In this document: positions 1 through 4,822 of the stretch, piece after piece
Layout: the number at the start of each line of letters is the position of its first letter
Position numbering within the stretch: the stretch's first letter is position 1
Assembly: GCA_003510825.1 (NCBI GenBank)
Contig: DOKO01000015.1
Coordinates: 947-5,974 of the forward strand
Direction of reading: 5' to 3'
DNA length: 5,028 nt
From: Stenotrophomonas sp.
GTDB taxonomy: Bacteria; Pseudomonadota; Gammaproteobacteria; Xanthomonadales; Xanthomonadaceae
Position numbers and translations under genes: made by a program
Notes under the pieces: generated by a model
Database searches by the model: none
What the model was told of the DNA's origin: nothing
Seen by the model: the letters and a program-made list of their open reading frames with translations, nothing else

Positions 1-104
1 TAGCCATCGGGCAGGCAGTAGCTGCAACGGAAGTTGCACGCTTCGGTCAGCGACAGGCGCAGGTACGGAAAGCTGCGTCCGAATCCGTCGGTGAGTTGGC
101 TCAT
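1..104 (-). CDS. moaA: GTP 3',8-cyclase MoaA, N-terminal part only (runs off the window)
   Basis: Radical SAM enzyme that, with MoaC, converts GTP to cyclic pyranopterin monophosphate, the first step of molybdenum cofactor synthesis in the cytoplasm. Only the first 34 codons are visible. They read MSQLTDGFGRSFPYLRLSLT, then EACNFRCSYCLPDG, with the CxxxCxxC motif (Cys23, Cys27, Cys30) that binds the SAM-cleaving 4Fe-4S cluster, at the place and in the wording typical of MoaA (C-N-F-R-C-x-Y-C-x-P). The start is supported by a Shine-Dalgarno AAGGTGG seven bases upstream. The rest of the gene, about 300 residues in the family, including the C-terminal GTP-binding cluster, lies left of the window. 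The upstream region carries an FNR/Anr-like box, which suits a cofactor needed for nitrate respiration. Whether nar or other moa genes follow cannot be seen. Identification is firm; the gene being intact is not testable here. Confidence 0.93.
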   Translation of the reverse strand, partial: MSQLTDGFGRSFPYLRLSLTEACNFRCSYCLPDG

Positions 105-111
105 GGCTGGT

Positions 112-118
112 CCACCTT
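112..118 (-). promoter_or_regulatory. Shine-Dalgarno of moaA
   Basis: On the minus strand the bases read AAGGTGG, seven bases before the ATG at 104-102. This is a strong match to the anti-Shine-Dalgarno sequence and fixes the moaA start. Confidence 0.75.
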
Positions 119-183
119 GTTGCTCCACCGTCTTGCCCGTGCCCGGAATGGCCCGGATGTCCTCGCCTGCCGGAACAGTTGCC

Positions 184-189
184 AGATTA
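184..189 (-). promoter_or_regulatory. Candidate -10 element of the moaA promoter
   Basis: The minus strand reads TAATCT, fitting the loose TAnnnT pattern common in GC-rich Xanthomonadaceae promoters. Transcription would start near position 177 and leave a leader of about 73 bases before the moaA ATG. No good -35 hexamer is seen at the usual distance, as expected for an activator-dependent promoter. The spacing to the FNR/Anr-like box supports it. This is inference from sequence only. Confidence 0.45.
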
Positions 190-211
190 CGCGGCCGCTC
201 GTGCCTTGGGC

Positions 212-225
212 ATGACTTAAATCAA
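212..225 (-). promoter_or_regulatory. FNR/Anr-like binding site upstream of moaA
   Basis: The minus strand reads TTGATTTAAGTCAT, which is 9 of 10 specified positions of TTGAT-N4-GTCAA, a usual variant of the FNR/Anr box (TTGAT-N4-ATCAA). The centre is at 218.5, which is 41.5 bases upstream of the start predicted from the TAATCT element, the classic class II activation position. FNR-family proteins are oxygen-sensing activators of anaerobic respiration genes, and molybdenum cofactor is needed by nitrate reductase. The site is also about 80 bases upstream of the divergent gene at 299, so an effect there is possible. Confidence 0.5.
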
Positions 226-298
226 TTGCCGCCGGCCCGGCAGCGCACGCGTTGTGGCAGCATGCGGCTTTCCGTGCAGCGGATGTGTGACAACCCTC

Positions 299-703
299 AT
301 GATGATGAACGATTTCCAGCAGCTTCTGCACGCCGCAGGCGAACAGGCCGAGCCGCAGCGCCTGCTGTTCGTGTTCGTGCGTGCCGACCTGCCCGAGGCG
401 CCCACCACCGACCAGCGCGAGCGGCATGACCGTCGCGAAGGCGGCACCCTGTCACCGGTACTGTGCGTGGACAAGCTGCCCGCGGAGATACCCAGCTTCC
501 AGGCCCTGGCCGCGGAGTCGACCCGCACCGGCATCGACTGGGACCTGGTGTTCGTGGCTGCGATGGACGGCCGTGCCGGGTTTGCACCCAACAGCGATGA
601 AGCCGCCCGTCCGCTGCAGTTGATGGTCAATGCCATCCATGACGGCCAGATCGGCCGCTTCGCCGCCTTCGACCGCGGCGGCGAACCCATTCAGTTCTAT
701 TGA
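299..703 (+). CDS. Small conserved protein of the family often mislabelled 'ribonucleotide reductase subunit alpha'
   Basis: A 134-residue, soluble, mildly acidic protein with no signal peptide or membrane segment. Visible blocks are an N-terminal helix region (NDFQQLL, residues 4-10), a hydrophobic strand RLLFVFVRADLP (21-32), PVLCVDK (53-59), DWDLVFVAAM (80-89) and an amphipathic C-terminal part ending in DRGGEPIQFY. This pattern matches, from memory, a short proteobacterial family whose database name is 'ribonucleotide reductase subunit alpha'. That name is doubtful: true class I NrdA is over 700 residues and none of its catalytic cysteine or radical-transfer motifs are present. Function is unknown. 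I chose the first of three consecutive ATG codons (299, 302, 305). A GTG at 254 would add 15 unlikely residues, and Shine-Dalgarno support is weak for all. The stop overlaps the stop of the convergent gene by 7 bp. It is transcribed divergently from moaA. Confidence 0.8.
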   Translation: MMMNDFQQLLHAAGEQAEPQRLLFVFVRADLPEAPTTDQRERHDRREGGTLSPVLCVDKLPAEIPSFQALAAESTRTGIDWDLVFVAAMDGRAGFAPNSDEAARPLQLMVNAIHDGQIGRFAAFDRGGEPIQFY

Positions 704-1026
704 GCCACCAGCTGCAGGGTCAGGAAGAAGATCACCAGTACGGTGTTCAGCCCCCAGGCCACGGTCAGCCCGCGTGCGGCCACGCCCAGGTTGGGGGTGC
801 GTGCACTTGGTGCAGCCCGCCATACCGCCGGGATGATCCAGCCGGTATAGAGCAGCAGCACCGCAAACACCGCCAGCAGCAGCGTGGTGCGCTGGTTGGC
901 CAAGGCCCACAGGGCGACCGCCCACAGGATGTTGCTGGGAATCACCCCCTGCAGCCAGAACACGCTCCACAGGCGCGAGTGGCCCTGGGTTTCCGGCGTG
1001 GGGTGGAGGGACGCGCTTGCAGTCAT
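697..1026 (-). CDS. Small three-helix inner-membrane protein, unknown function
   Basis: A 109-residue protein with three predicted membrane segments, about residues 20-42 (rich in Trp, Leu and Ala), 48-69 (LLLAVFAVLLLYTGW) and 84-107 (ending VLVIFFLTLQLVAQ). A polar N-terminal tail of about 18 residues precedes the first helix. A short basic loop with Arg70, Arg76 and Arg85 lies between helices 2 and 3, suggesting that loop is cytoplasmic. I recognise no named domain. The start at 1026 is supported by GAAGGGAGA a few bases upstream; the same reading frame stays open far upstream to 1677, but that part runs antisense to the lipoprotein gene and its composition does not look like protein. The TAG stop lies inside the 3' end of the convergent gene (7 bp overlap), leaving no room for a terminator between them. 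Confidence 0.8.
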   Translation of the reverse strand: MTASASLHPTPETQGHSRLWSVFWLQGVIPSNILWAVALWALANQRTTLLLAVFAVLLLYTGWIIPAVWRAAPSARTPNLGVAARGLTVAWGLNTVLVIFFLTLQLVAQ

Positions 1027-1029
1027 AAG

Positions 1030-1037
1030 TCTCCCTT
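1030..1037 (-). promoter_or_regulatory. Shine-Dalgarno of the three-helix membrane protein
   Basis: The minus strand reads GAAGGGAG ending three to four bases before the ATG at 1026-1024. The purine run centred on AAGGGAG decides the short start over the long upstream open frame. Confidence 0.65.
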
Positions 1038-1083
1038 CAGTCCAGGAAGCATGCCCGGCCAGCCTGCGCCCGCCCGCCCATAA

Positions 1084-1089
1084 CGTCAA
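1084..1089 (-). promoter_or_regulatory. Possible -35 element for the membrane-protein gene
   Basis: The minus strand reads TTGACG, five of six bases of the -35 consensus, about 58 bases before the ATG. The hexamer 17 bases further on is CAGGCT, a poor -10 match, so this is only a weak promoter candidate. Confidence 0.25.
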
Positions 1090-1111
1090 CCGCCCAGGCA
1101 GGCCTGCCCTG

Positions 1112-1134
1112 GTAGCGGTCGACCTTGGTCGACC
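1112..1134 (+). repeat. SMAG-type palindromic repeat (single copy)
   Basis: The element starts with GTAG (1112-1115), followed by a perfect 8-bp inverted repeat GGTCGACC / GGTCGACC (1117-1124 and 1127-1134) around a TT loop. A GTAG head on a short REP-like hairpin with a two-base loop is the signature of the SMAG family of Stenotrophomonas maltophilia. Because each arm is also its own reverse complement, the element can form several alternative pairings. It sits in the divergent intergenic region between the membrane-protein gene (minus) and the lipoprotein gene (plus). Such elements are non-coding and are thought to be moved by a REP-associated tyrosine transposase encoded elsewhere. Confidence 0.75.
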
Positions 1135-1163
1135 AGACACATCCGCCCGCGCCCACCCTCCGG

Positions 1164-1169
1164 TAGAGT
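1164..1169 (+). promoter_or_regulatory. Candidate -10 element for the lipoprotein gene
   Basis: TAGAGT matches four of six bases of the -10 consensus and fits TAnnnT. Transcription would begin near 1176, some 34 bases before the ATG at 1210. No convincing -35 hexamer is seen, so confidence is low. Confidence 0.3.
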
Positions 1170-1209
1170 CACCCTTACCCAAGGCCACGCCCACCACCAG
1201 ACCCCCACC

Positions 1210-1824
1210 ATGCCCAGCACCCGCAACGGATTGCCTGCTACCCGCCTCTACCCCTTCCTCGTCGGCAAGCTGGGGCGAATGATGATTCCGGTCCTGCTGG
1301 GCGTCGTCTGCGGGTGCTCCCCACAGGCGACGACACCGCCACCGGCCGCCGCCAGCGAAGACCCGCTGGCCATCGAAGACAGGCCACCGAATGCCGAGGG
1401 CCAACCCATGCTGGATGATATTGCCCGAGTGGCCCGCAACGCCGACCGCATCGTGGTCGTTGAGCATTCCTATCGATATGACACCAACGAAGGCATCAAC
1501 AGCGACACACCGCCACCGGAGCGCAGGTATCGCGAAGTGGTGCTGGCCGGCAATGACAAACTGCCGTTCCTGGCTACGCTGGAGGGAATCGATCCCTATG
1601 TCAGCCAGTGGGTCGCCGCCTGCATCTTCGAGCCCCATCACCGCTTCGAGTTCTACAAGGGGAACAAGCGCACCCACACGCTGGAGGTCTGCTTCCAGTG
1701 CAACCAGCTGGAATGGGACGGCGCGAAGAACCCGGTGCCGCAGGCGTTCTACGCGGGCCTGCGCCCCTTCATCGAACGCCTGGGCATGCAGCCGGAGCGC
1801 GAGTGGCAGGCCCTGGCACGGTAG
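1210..1824 (+). CDS. Small lipoprotein with a C-x22-CxxC motif, unknown function
   Basis: A 204-residue exported protein. Residues 24-35 form a hydrophobic signal core (MMIPVLLGVVCG), and Cys36 in VCGC is the probable lipidated cysteine; Cys at -2 is unusual but the rest fits a lipobox. Basic residues Arg5, Arg12, Lys20 and Arg23 precede the core. A Pro/Ala/Thr-rich linker (about 38-66) tethers a globular domain of about 135 residues. That domain holds Cys138-IFEPHH and, 22 residues on, Cys161-FQ-Cys164 in EVCFQCNQ, with His143 and His144. The set of cysteines and histidines suggests a disulfide or a metal site; I cannot say which. The ATG at 1210 keeps the positive n-region but has no Shine-Dalgarno. 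ATG 1279 or 1282, just after GGGGCG, is an alternative that would leave no positive charge before the core. The stop codon lies inside the SMAG pair that follows. Confidence 0.8.
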   Translation: MPSTRNGLPATRLYPFLVGKLGRMMIPVLLGVVCGCSPQATTPPPAAASEDPLAIEDRPPNAEGQPMLDDIARVARNADRIVVVEHSYRYDTNEGINSDTPPPERRYREVVLAGNDKLPFLATLEGIDPYVSQWVAACIFEPHHRFEFYKGNKRTHTLEVCFQCNQLEWDGAKNPVPQAFYAGLRPFIERLGMQPEREWQALAR

Positions 1825-1874
1825 AGTCGAGCTTGCTCCACTGAGGAAAAACAGTCGAGCAAGCTCGACTCTAC
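1821..1874. repeat. Inverted pair of SMAG repeats (REPIN-like)
   Basis: Two 23-base SMAG units face each other: 1821-1843 (plus) and 1852-1874 (minus), each headed by GTAG at its outer end and separated by the 8-base spacer AGGAAAAA. The two units are complementary at 22 of 23 positions (the exception is C1839 against C1856), so the transcript can fold into one very long hairpin. Each unit can also fold alone: AGTCGAGC-TT-GCTCGACT is perfect in the second unit and has one mismatch in the first. The GTAG of the first unit supplies the TAG stop of the lipoprotein gene. Such a structure right after a stop codon could stabilise the mRNA 3' end or stop transcription; there is no T run after it, so a classical terminator is not shown. 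Confidence 0.85.
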
Positions 1875-1911
1875 GGCCACATCCGTCCTAGACCTGTCAT
1901 CGCCGAAGGCT

Positions 1912-1915
1912 AGGA
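1912..1915 (+). promoter_or_regulatory. Shine-Dalgarno of the phosphodiesterase gene (overlaps a -10-like hexamer)
   Basis: AGGA lies six bases before the ATG at 1922, a normal ribosome-binding distance. The same bases are part of TAGGAT (1911-1916), which resembles a -10 element and would give a nearly leaderless message. Sequence alone does not tell which role is real. Confidence 0.45.
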
Positions 1916-1921
1916 TGGGCC

Positions 1922-3169
1922 ATGAACATCCGTCTTTTCTGCGGCTCGATCGCCGCCCTCTCCCTGATGGCGTGCAGCACGCCGTCGCCCCGCCAGGCCG
2001 CTGCAACGCCCCCGGCCGCGATACAGCCCGCACCGCGCCTGCTGCTGGTCTCCATCGATGGCCTGCGTGCCGATGCCCTCGACCGCGGCCTGACCCCCAA
2101 CATCCAACGGATGATCGACGGCGGCGTGCGCGCGCGCTGGATGACGCCGTCCTACCCGTCGCTGACCTTCCCCAACCACTACACCCTGGTGACCGGCCTG
2201 CGTCCCGGCCACCACGGCATCATCCACAACAGCATGCAGGACCCGCAGCTGGGTGGGTTCGAGATCAGCAACCCGGCCGCCGTCACCGACGCGCGCTGGT
2301 GGGGCGGCGAACCGATCTGGGTCAGCGCCGAGAAGGCCGGGGTGCGCACGGCCACTTGGTCGTGGCCCGGCAGCGAGGCCGCCATCCAGGGCGTACGGCC
2401 CAGCCAGTGGCAGGTCTACGACCGCAACATCGCGCTGGAAGACCGCGTGCAGACCGTGCTGGGCTGGCTGTCGCAGACCGGCCCGCAGGCGCCGCGCCTG
2501 GCCACGCTGTACATGGAAAACGTCGACAAGGCCGGCCACACCTACGGGCCGGATTCAGCCGAGTACCGCCAGGCGATCCAGCGCGCCGATGCCATCGTCG
2601 GCCAGGTGCTGGAAGGCCTGGACGCGCGGGGCCTGGCCAGCAATACCAACATCGTGCTGGTGTCCGACCACGGCATGGCCGAGCTGCCGGAAGGCCACGT
2701 GCTCGATACCGAACGCATGGTCGACCCGGCCGTTGCCGTGGCCACCAGCGTCGGCCAGCCGGTCGGCTTCCAGGCCAGGCCCGGTCGCGAGCGTGAGGCC
2801 GAGCAGGCCCTGATCGGCCGCCACGACCATTACCAGTGCTGGAAGCGCGCCGACCTGCCGCCGCGCTGGCAGTATGGCCAGCACCCGCGCACGCCGCCGA
2901 TCGTCTGCGAGATGGACGAAGGCTGGGATGCATTGACGCCCGACATGCTCGCCCGCCACGCCCATGCGTACCGCGGCACCCACGGCTACGACAACACCTT
3001 GCCGTCGATGCGCGCGGTGTTCGTGGCCACCGGCCCCTCCTTCGAGGCCGGCAGGACTGTTGAGGGCTTCGACAACGTGGATGTCTACCCGCTGCTGGCC
3101 CGCCTGCTGAATGTGCCGGCGGTCGCCAATGACGGCAACCCGGATACGTTTGACGCGGTGCTGCGCTGA
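1922..3169 (+). CDS. Ectonucleotide pyrophosphatase/phosphodiesterase (NPP) lipoprotein
   Basis: A zinc-dependent hydrolase of the alkaline phosphatase superfamily (type I phosphodiesterase/nucleotide pyrophosphatase) that cleaves phosphodiester and pyrophosphate bonds of nucleotides outside the cytoplasm. The 415-residue product has a signal peptide ending SLMAC, with Cys18 the probable lipidation site, then a short Pro/Ala linker. All catalytic residues are visible: Asp46 (SIDGLR), nucleophile Thr82 (PSLTFPN), Asp202 and His206 (NVDKAGH), Asp249 and His250 (SDHGM) and His354 (THGYDN). From family knowledge, one zinc is held by Asp46, Asp249 and His250 beside the nucleophile, the other by Asp202, His206 and His354. 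The spacing closely follows the structurally studied Xanthomonas NPP (Asp54, Thr90, Asp210, His214, Asp257, His258, His363). Cys306 and Cys329 may form a disulfide. The gene appears intact, is preceded by the SMAG pair and followed by a GC-rich hairpin, so it is probably its own unit. The physiological substrate is not known; phosphate scavenging is a reasonable guess. Confidence 0.95.
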   Translation: MNIRLFCGSIAALSLMACSTPSPRQAAATPPAAIQPAPRLLLVSIDGLRADALDRGLTPNIQRMIDGGVRARWMTPSYPSLTFPNHYTLVTGLRPGHHGIIHNSMQDPQLGGFEISNPAAVTDARWWGGEPIWVSAEKAGVRTATWSWPGSEAAIQGVRPSQWQVYDRNIALEDRVQTVLGWLSQTGPQAPRLATLYMENVDKAGHTYGPDSAEYRQAIQRADAIVGQVLEGLDARGLASNTNIVLVSDHGMAELPEGHVLDTERMVDPAVAVATSVGQPVGFQARPGREREAEQALIGRHDHYQCWKRADLPPRWQYGQHPRTPPIVCEMDEGWDALTPDMLARHAHAYRGTHGYDNTLPSMRAVFVATGPSFEAGRTVEGFDNVDVYPLLARLLNVPAVANDGNPDTFDAVLR

Positions 3170-3177
3170 GGCATCGA

Positions 3178-3199
3178 GGCCCCGGCACGTACCGGGGCC
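3178..3199 (+). terminator. GC-rich terminator-like hairpin after the phosphodiesterase gene
   Basis: GGCCCCGG (3178-3185) and CCGGGGCC (3192-3199) form a perfect 8-bp stem with a 6-base loop, starting 8 bases after the stop codon. There is no T run behind it, so it may be a weak intrinsic terminator or an mRNA 3'-end stabiliser rather than a full Rho-independent terminator. Confidence 0.5.
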
Positions 3200-3219
3200 C
3201 CACGCCCGATGTGCTCTGC

Positions 3220-3225
3220 GATACT
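3220..3225 (+). promoter_or_regulatory. Candidate extended -10 element for the gene at 3257
   Basis: GATACT preceded by TGC gives an extended -10 pattern (TG-n-GATACT). The start of transcription would be near 3232, about 25 bases before the ATG at 3257. It lies downstream of the in-frame ATG at 3209, which argues against that longer start. No -35 element is evident. Confidence 0.35.
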
Positions 3226-3243
3226 CGTCGGCACGCCACTCGC

Positions 3244-3250
3244 AAGGACG
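3244..3250 (+). promoter_or_regulatory. Shine-Dalgarno deciding the start at 3257
   Basis: AAGGACG, with AAGGA ending eight bases before the ATG at 3257, is a good ribosome-binding site. The alternative ATG at 3209 has only GGGGCCCC-type hairpin sequence before it. Confidence 0.6.
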
Positions 3251-3256
3251 CTGGGG

Positions 3257-3904
3257 ATGCCGACACCGGAACACACCCGCCTGCTGACTGCAGCGGCAAG
3301 ATCCGCACTGCGCCCGTTGGGCTGCGTGCAGAAAGGCCGCTCGCGCACCTGGCTTGACGACCACGGCTGGTGGGTCGGGGTGATCGAGTTCCAGCCCTCG
3401 GGATGGAGCAGCGGCAGCTATCTCAATGTCGGCGCGTGCTGGCTCTGGGAAGAGAAGGATTTCCTGTCCTTCGATGCGGGCTACCGCATCGCCCCGTTCC
3501 AGCCCTTCACCGATACCGCCGAATTTACCGTGGCCGCCCAGGCACTGGCCGAGCAGGCGGCAGCCGAGGTGCTGGCCCTGCGTGGCCGCTTCCCCACCCC
3601 GGGACAGGTAAGTGCGTTGATGAGCCGTCACCCCCAACCGGGCATCCGGGAGCACATGCATGCCGGCATAACCGCCGGGCTGGCAGGCGCGTACGCCGAG
3701 GCTCGCCGGCACTTTGCCCTGGCCGCTGAGGAAAGCCACACAGCGCCATGGGTCGATGTGCTGAAGCGACGCTGTGCCGAGCTCACGTCACGGCTGCAAC
3801 CCGGCGGCGGCTTCGAGGCAGAGATCGCCGCCATCGTGACGCGCACCCGCCGCGCGGTCGGTCTGCCGGAGTGGCGGTCGTCACCCCTCATTCCTCCCGG
3901 TTGA
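3257..3904 (+). CDS. Conserved hypothetical protein, possibly DUF4304-like N-terminus
   Basis: A 215-residue cytoplasmic protein with no signal peptide or membrane segment. The N-terminal half (about 1-80) has a helix, then Gly22-Cys23 and KGRSRTWLDDHGWWVGVIEFQP (26-47) and SYLNVGACWLW (54-64). This 'aromatic residue, Gln, then a stretch of strand ending in N-V-G' arrangement recalls the DUF4304 type of protein, but the likeness is loose and from memory. The second half is helical and Ala-rich: 88-111, then 132-160 (GLAGAYAEARRHFALAAEES), which looks like one TPR-style helical hairpin, and 165-200. I do not know its function. An in-frame ATG at 3209 would add 16 residues but overlaps the -10-like element and lacks a ribosome-binding site. 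Neighbours on the same strand are separated by 87 and 93 bases and by hairpins, so it is probably transcribed alone. Confidence 0.75.
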   Translation: MPTPEHTRLLTAAARSALRPLGCVQKGRSRTWLDDHGWWVGVIEFQPSGWSSGSYLNVGACWLWEEKDFLSFDAGYRIAPFQPFTDTAEFTVAAQALAEQAAAEVLALRGRFPTPGQVSALMSRHPQPGIREHMHAGITAGLAGAYAEARRHFALAAEESHTAPWVDVLKRRCAELTSRLQPGGGFEAEIAAIVTRTRRAVGLPEWRSSPLIPPG

Positions 3905-3940
3905 TCACACCGGATCGCCCCTTCGTCGCACGCAGGTGTT

Positions 3941-3964
3941 CCGTAAGCCGGACCCGGGCTACGG
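3941..3964 (+). other. Hairpin between the hypothetical gene and the protease gene
   Basis: CCGTAAGCC (3941-3949) can pair with GGCTACGG (3957-3964), leaving one bulged A and a 7-base loop. No T run follows. It may end the upstream transcript weakly. Its right arm also overlaps TACGGT (3960-3965), a TAnnnT hexamer that could be the -10 element of the protease gene, with transcription starting near 3972. Both readings are tentative. Confidence 0.3.
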
Positions 3965-3997
3965 TGCGGATTGACCCGCACAGGACTGCACCGACCC

Positions 3998-4822
3998 ATG
4001 CATCGCTGGCTTCTGCTCGCCCTCGCCACCCTGCCTTTCACCGCCGGCGCCATCGTCATCCGCAGCGATGTGGATGACAGCGCCTACCGCGTTCCGGCCT
4101 CCGCCTTCCCGGCCCTGGCCGACATGCCGGGCGAAGGGCACGGCGTGCTCATCGCGCCGCGCTGGGTGGTGACCGCCGCACACGCCGCACCGATGGAGGG
4201 CATGGATGCCAAGGTGCAGATCAACGGCCAGGCCTACCGCGTCGAACGCGTGGTCGTGCATCCGGGCTACCGGCGCATGCCCGATGCACTGGGCCAGGCG
4301 GCTCTTGCCTCCGGCAATCCAGGCCCGATCCACGCCTTCCTCGCCGCCTCCGATGACATCGCGCTGATCCAGCTGGCCACGCCGGTCAGCGACGTTACGC
4401 CGGTTCGCCTCTATCGCGGGCAGGACGAAGCGGGAAAGATCGCCACGCTCGTGGGCAAAGGTGCCACCGGTACCGGCCTGATCGGGCTGCTGCCAGGTGC
4501 GCCTCACCGGGGCGAGCTGCGCCGCGCGGAGAACGCGGTCACCGGCGGCAACGACCGCTATCTCTGGTATCGCTTCGATGGCCCGGGCGACGGTCTGCCG
4601 CTGGAAGGCGTGATCGGCGGCGGTGACAGCGGCGGCCCGCTGATGATCCGCGACCGCGATGGCTGGCAGCTGGTCGGTCTGGGCTCGTGGATCACGGCCG
4701 TGCCGGAGCATGCGCTGGAAGCGGGGTTCTACGGGCAGGTGGTGCACAACGTGCGCATCTCGCGCTACGCCGGCTGGATCGACAGCGTGATCGACAGCGA
4801 GCTGTCGCGATCGCCTCGCTGA
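3998..4822 (+). CDS. Secreted trypsin-like (chymotrypsin-fold, S1) serine protease
   Basis: A 274-residue endopeptidase exported by a typical Sec signal peptide (His2, Arg3, then a leucine-rich core) with an AxA site AGA at residues 16-18. The catalytic triad is visible: His62 in VVTAAHA, Asp120 in DDIALIQL and Ser211 in GGGDSGGPL, with Gly209 for the oxyanion hole. Cleavage after Ala18 would leave Ile19-Val20 at the N-terminus, 43 residues before His62, as in activated chymotrypsin-type enzymes. The protein has no cysteine at all, unlike most trypsins. By alignment to the GDSGG and SW motifs, Val205 takes the place of trypsin Asp189 and Ile232 that of Gly216, so a shallow elastase-like pocket for small residues is inferred, not trypsin specificity. 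I chose ATG 3998, which begins directly with the signal peptide; AGGA lies 12 bases upstream, somewhat far. A TTG at 3971 would add nine residues ahead of it. The gene stands alone between two non-coding regions. Confidence 0.9.
   Translation: MHRWLLLALATLPFTAGAIVIRSDVDDSAYRVPASAFPALADMPGEGHGVLIAPRWVVTAAHAAPMEGMDAKVQINGQAYRVERVVVHPGYRRMPDALGQAALASGNPGPIHAFLAASDDIALIQLATPVSDVTPVRLYRGQDEAGKIATLVGKGATGTGLIGLLPGAPHRGELRRAENAVTGGNDRYLWYRFDGPGDGLPLEGVIGGGDSGGPLMIRDRDGWQLVGLGSWITAVPEHALEAGFYGQVVHNVRISRYAGWIDSVIDSELSRSPR

Noticed and set aside
105..177. A molybdenum cofactor riboswitch in the moaA leader.
   Set aside because: The predicted leader is only about 73 bases and shows none of the nested stems expected of that roughly twice longer RNA.
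34..429. A plus-strand open frame of 131 codons at the left end.
   Set aside because: It is antisense to moaA, crosses the regulatory region and enters the next gene out of frame, with Arg/Pro-rich shadow composition.
1162..1170. GGTAGAGTC, identical to the head of the SMAG unit at 1820-1828, as a third SMAG copy.
   Set aside because: The bases after it do not form the required hairpin with a two-base loop, so it is at most a remnant and more likely a -10 element.
1027..1677. Upstream extension of the three-helix membrane protein in the open minus frame (326 residues in total).
   Set aside because: It is antisense to the lipoprotein gene, has protein-unlike Gly/Arg/Ala composition, and a strong ribosome-binding site supports the start at 1026.
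2555..3739. A 394-codon open frame on the minus strand.
   Set aside because: It runs antisense across the phosphodiesterase gene and the next gene; long antisense frames are common in GC-rich DNA and the translation shows no domain.
3971..3997. TTG at 3971 as the start of the protease.
   Set aside because: It would put nine residues ahead of a complete signal peptide that begins at ATG 3998, and a possible transcription start near 3972 would exclude it.
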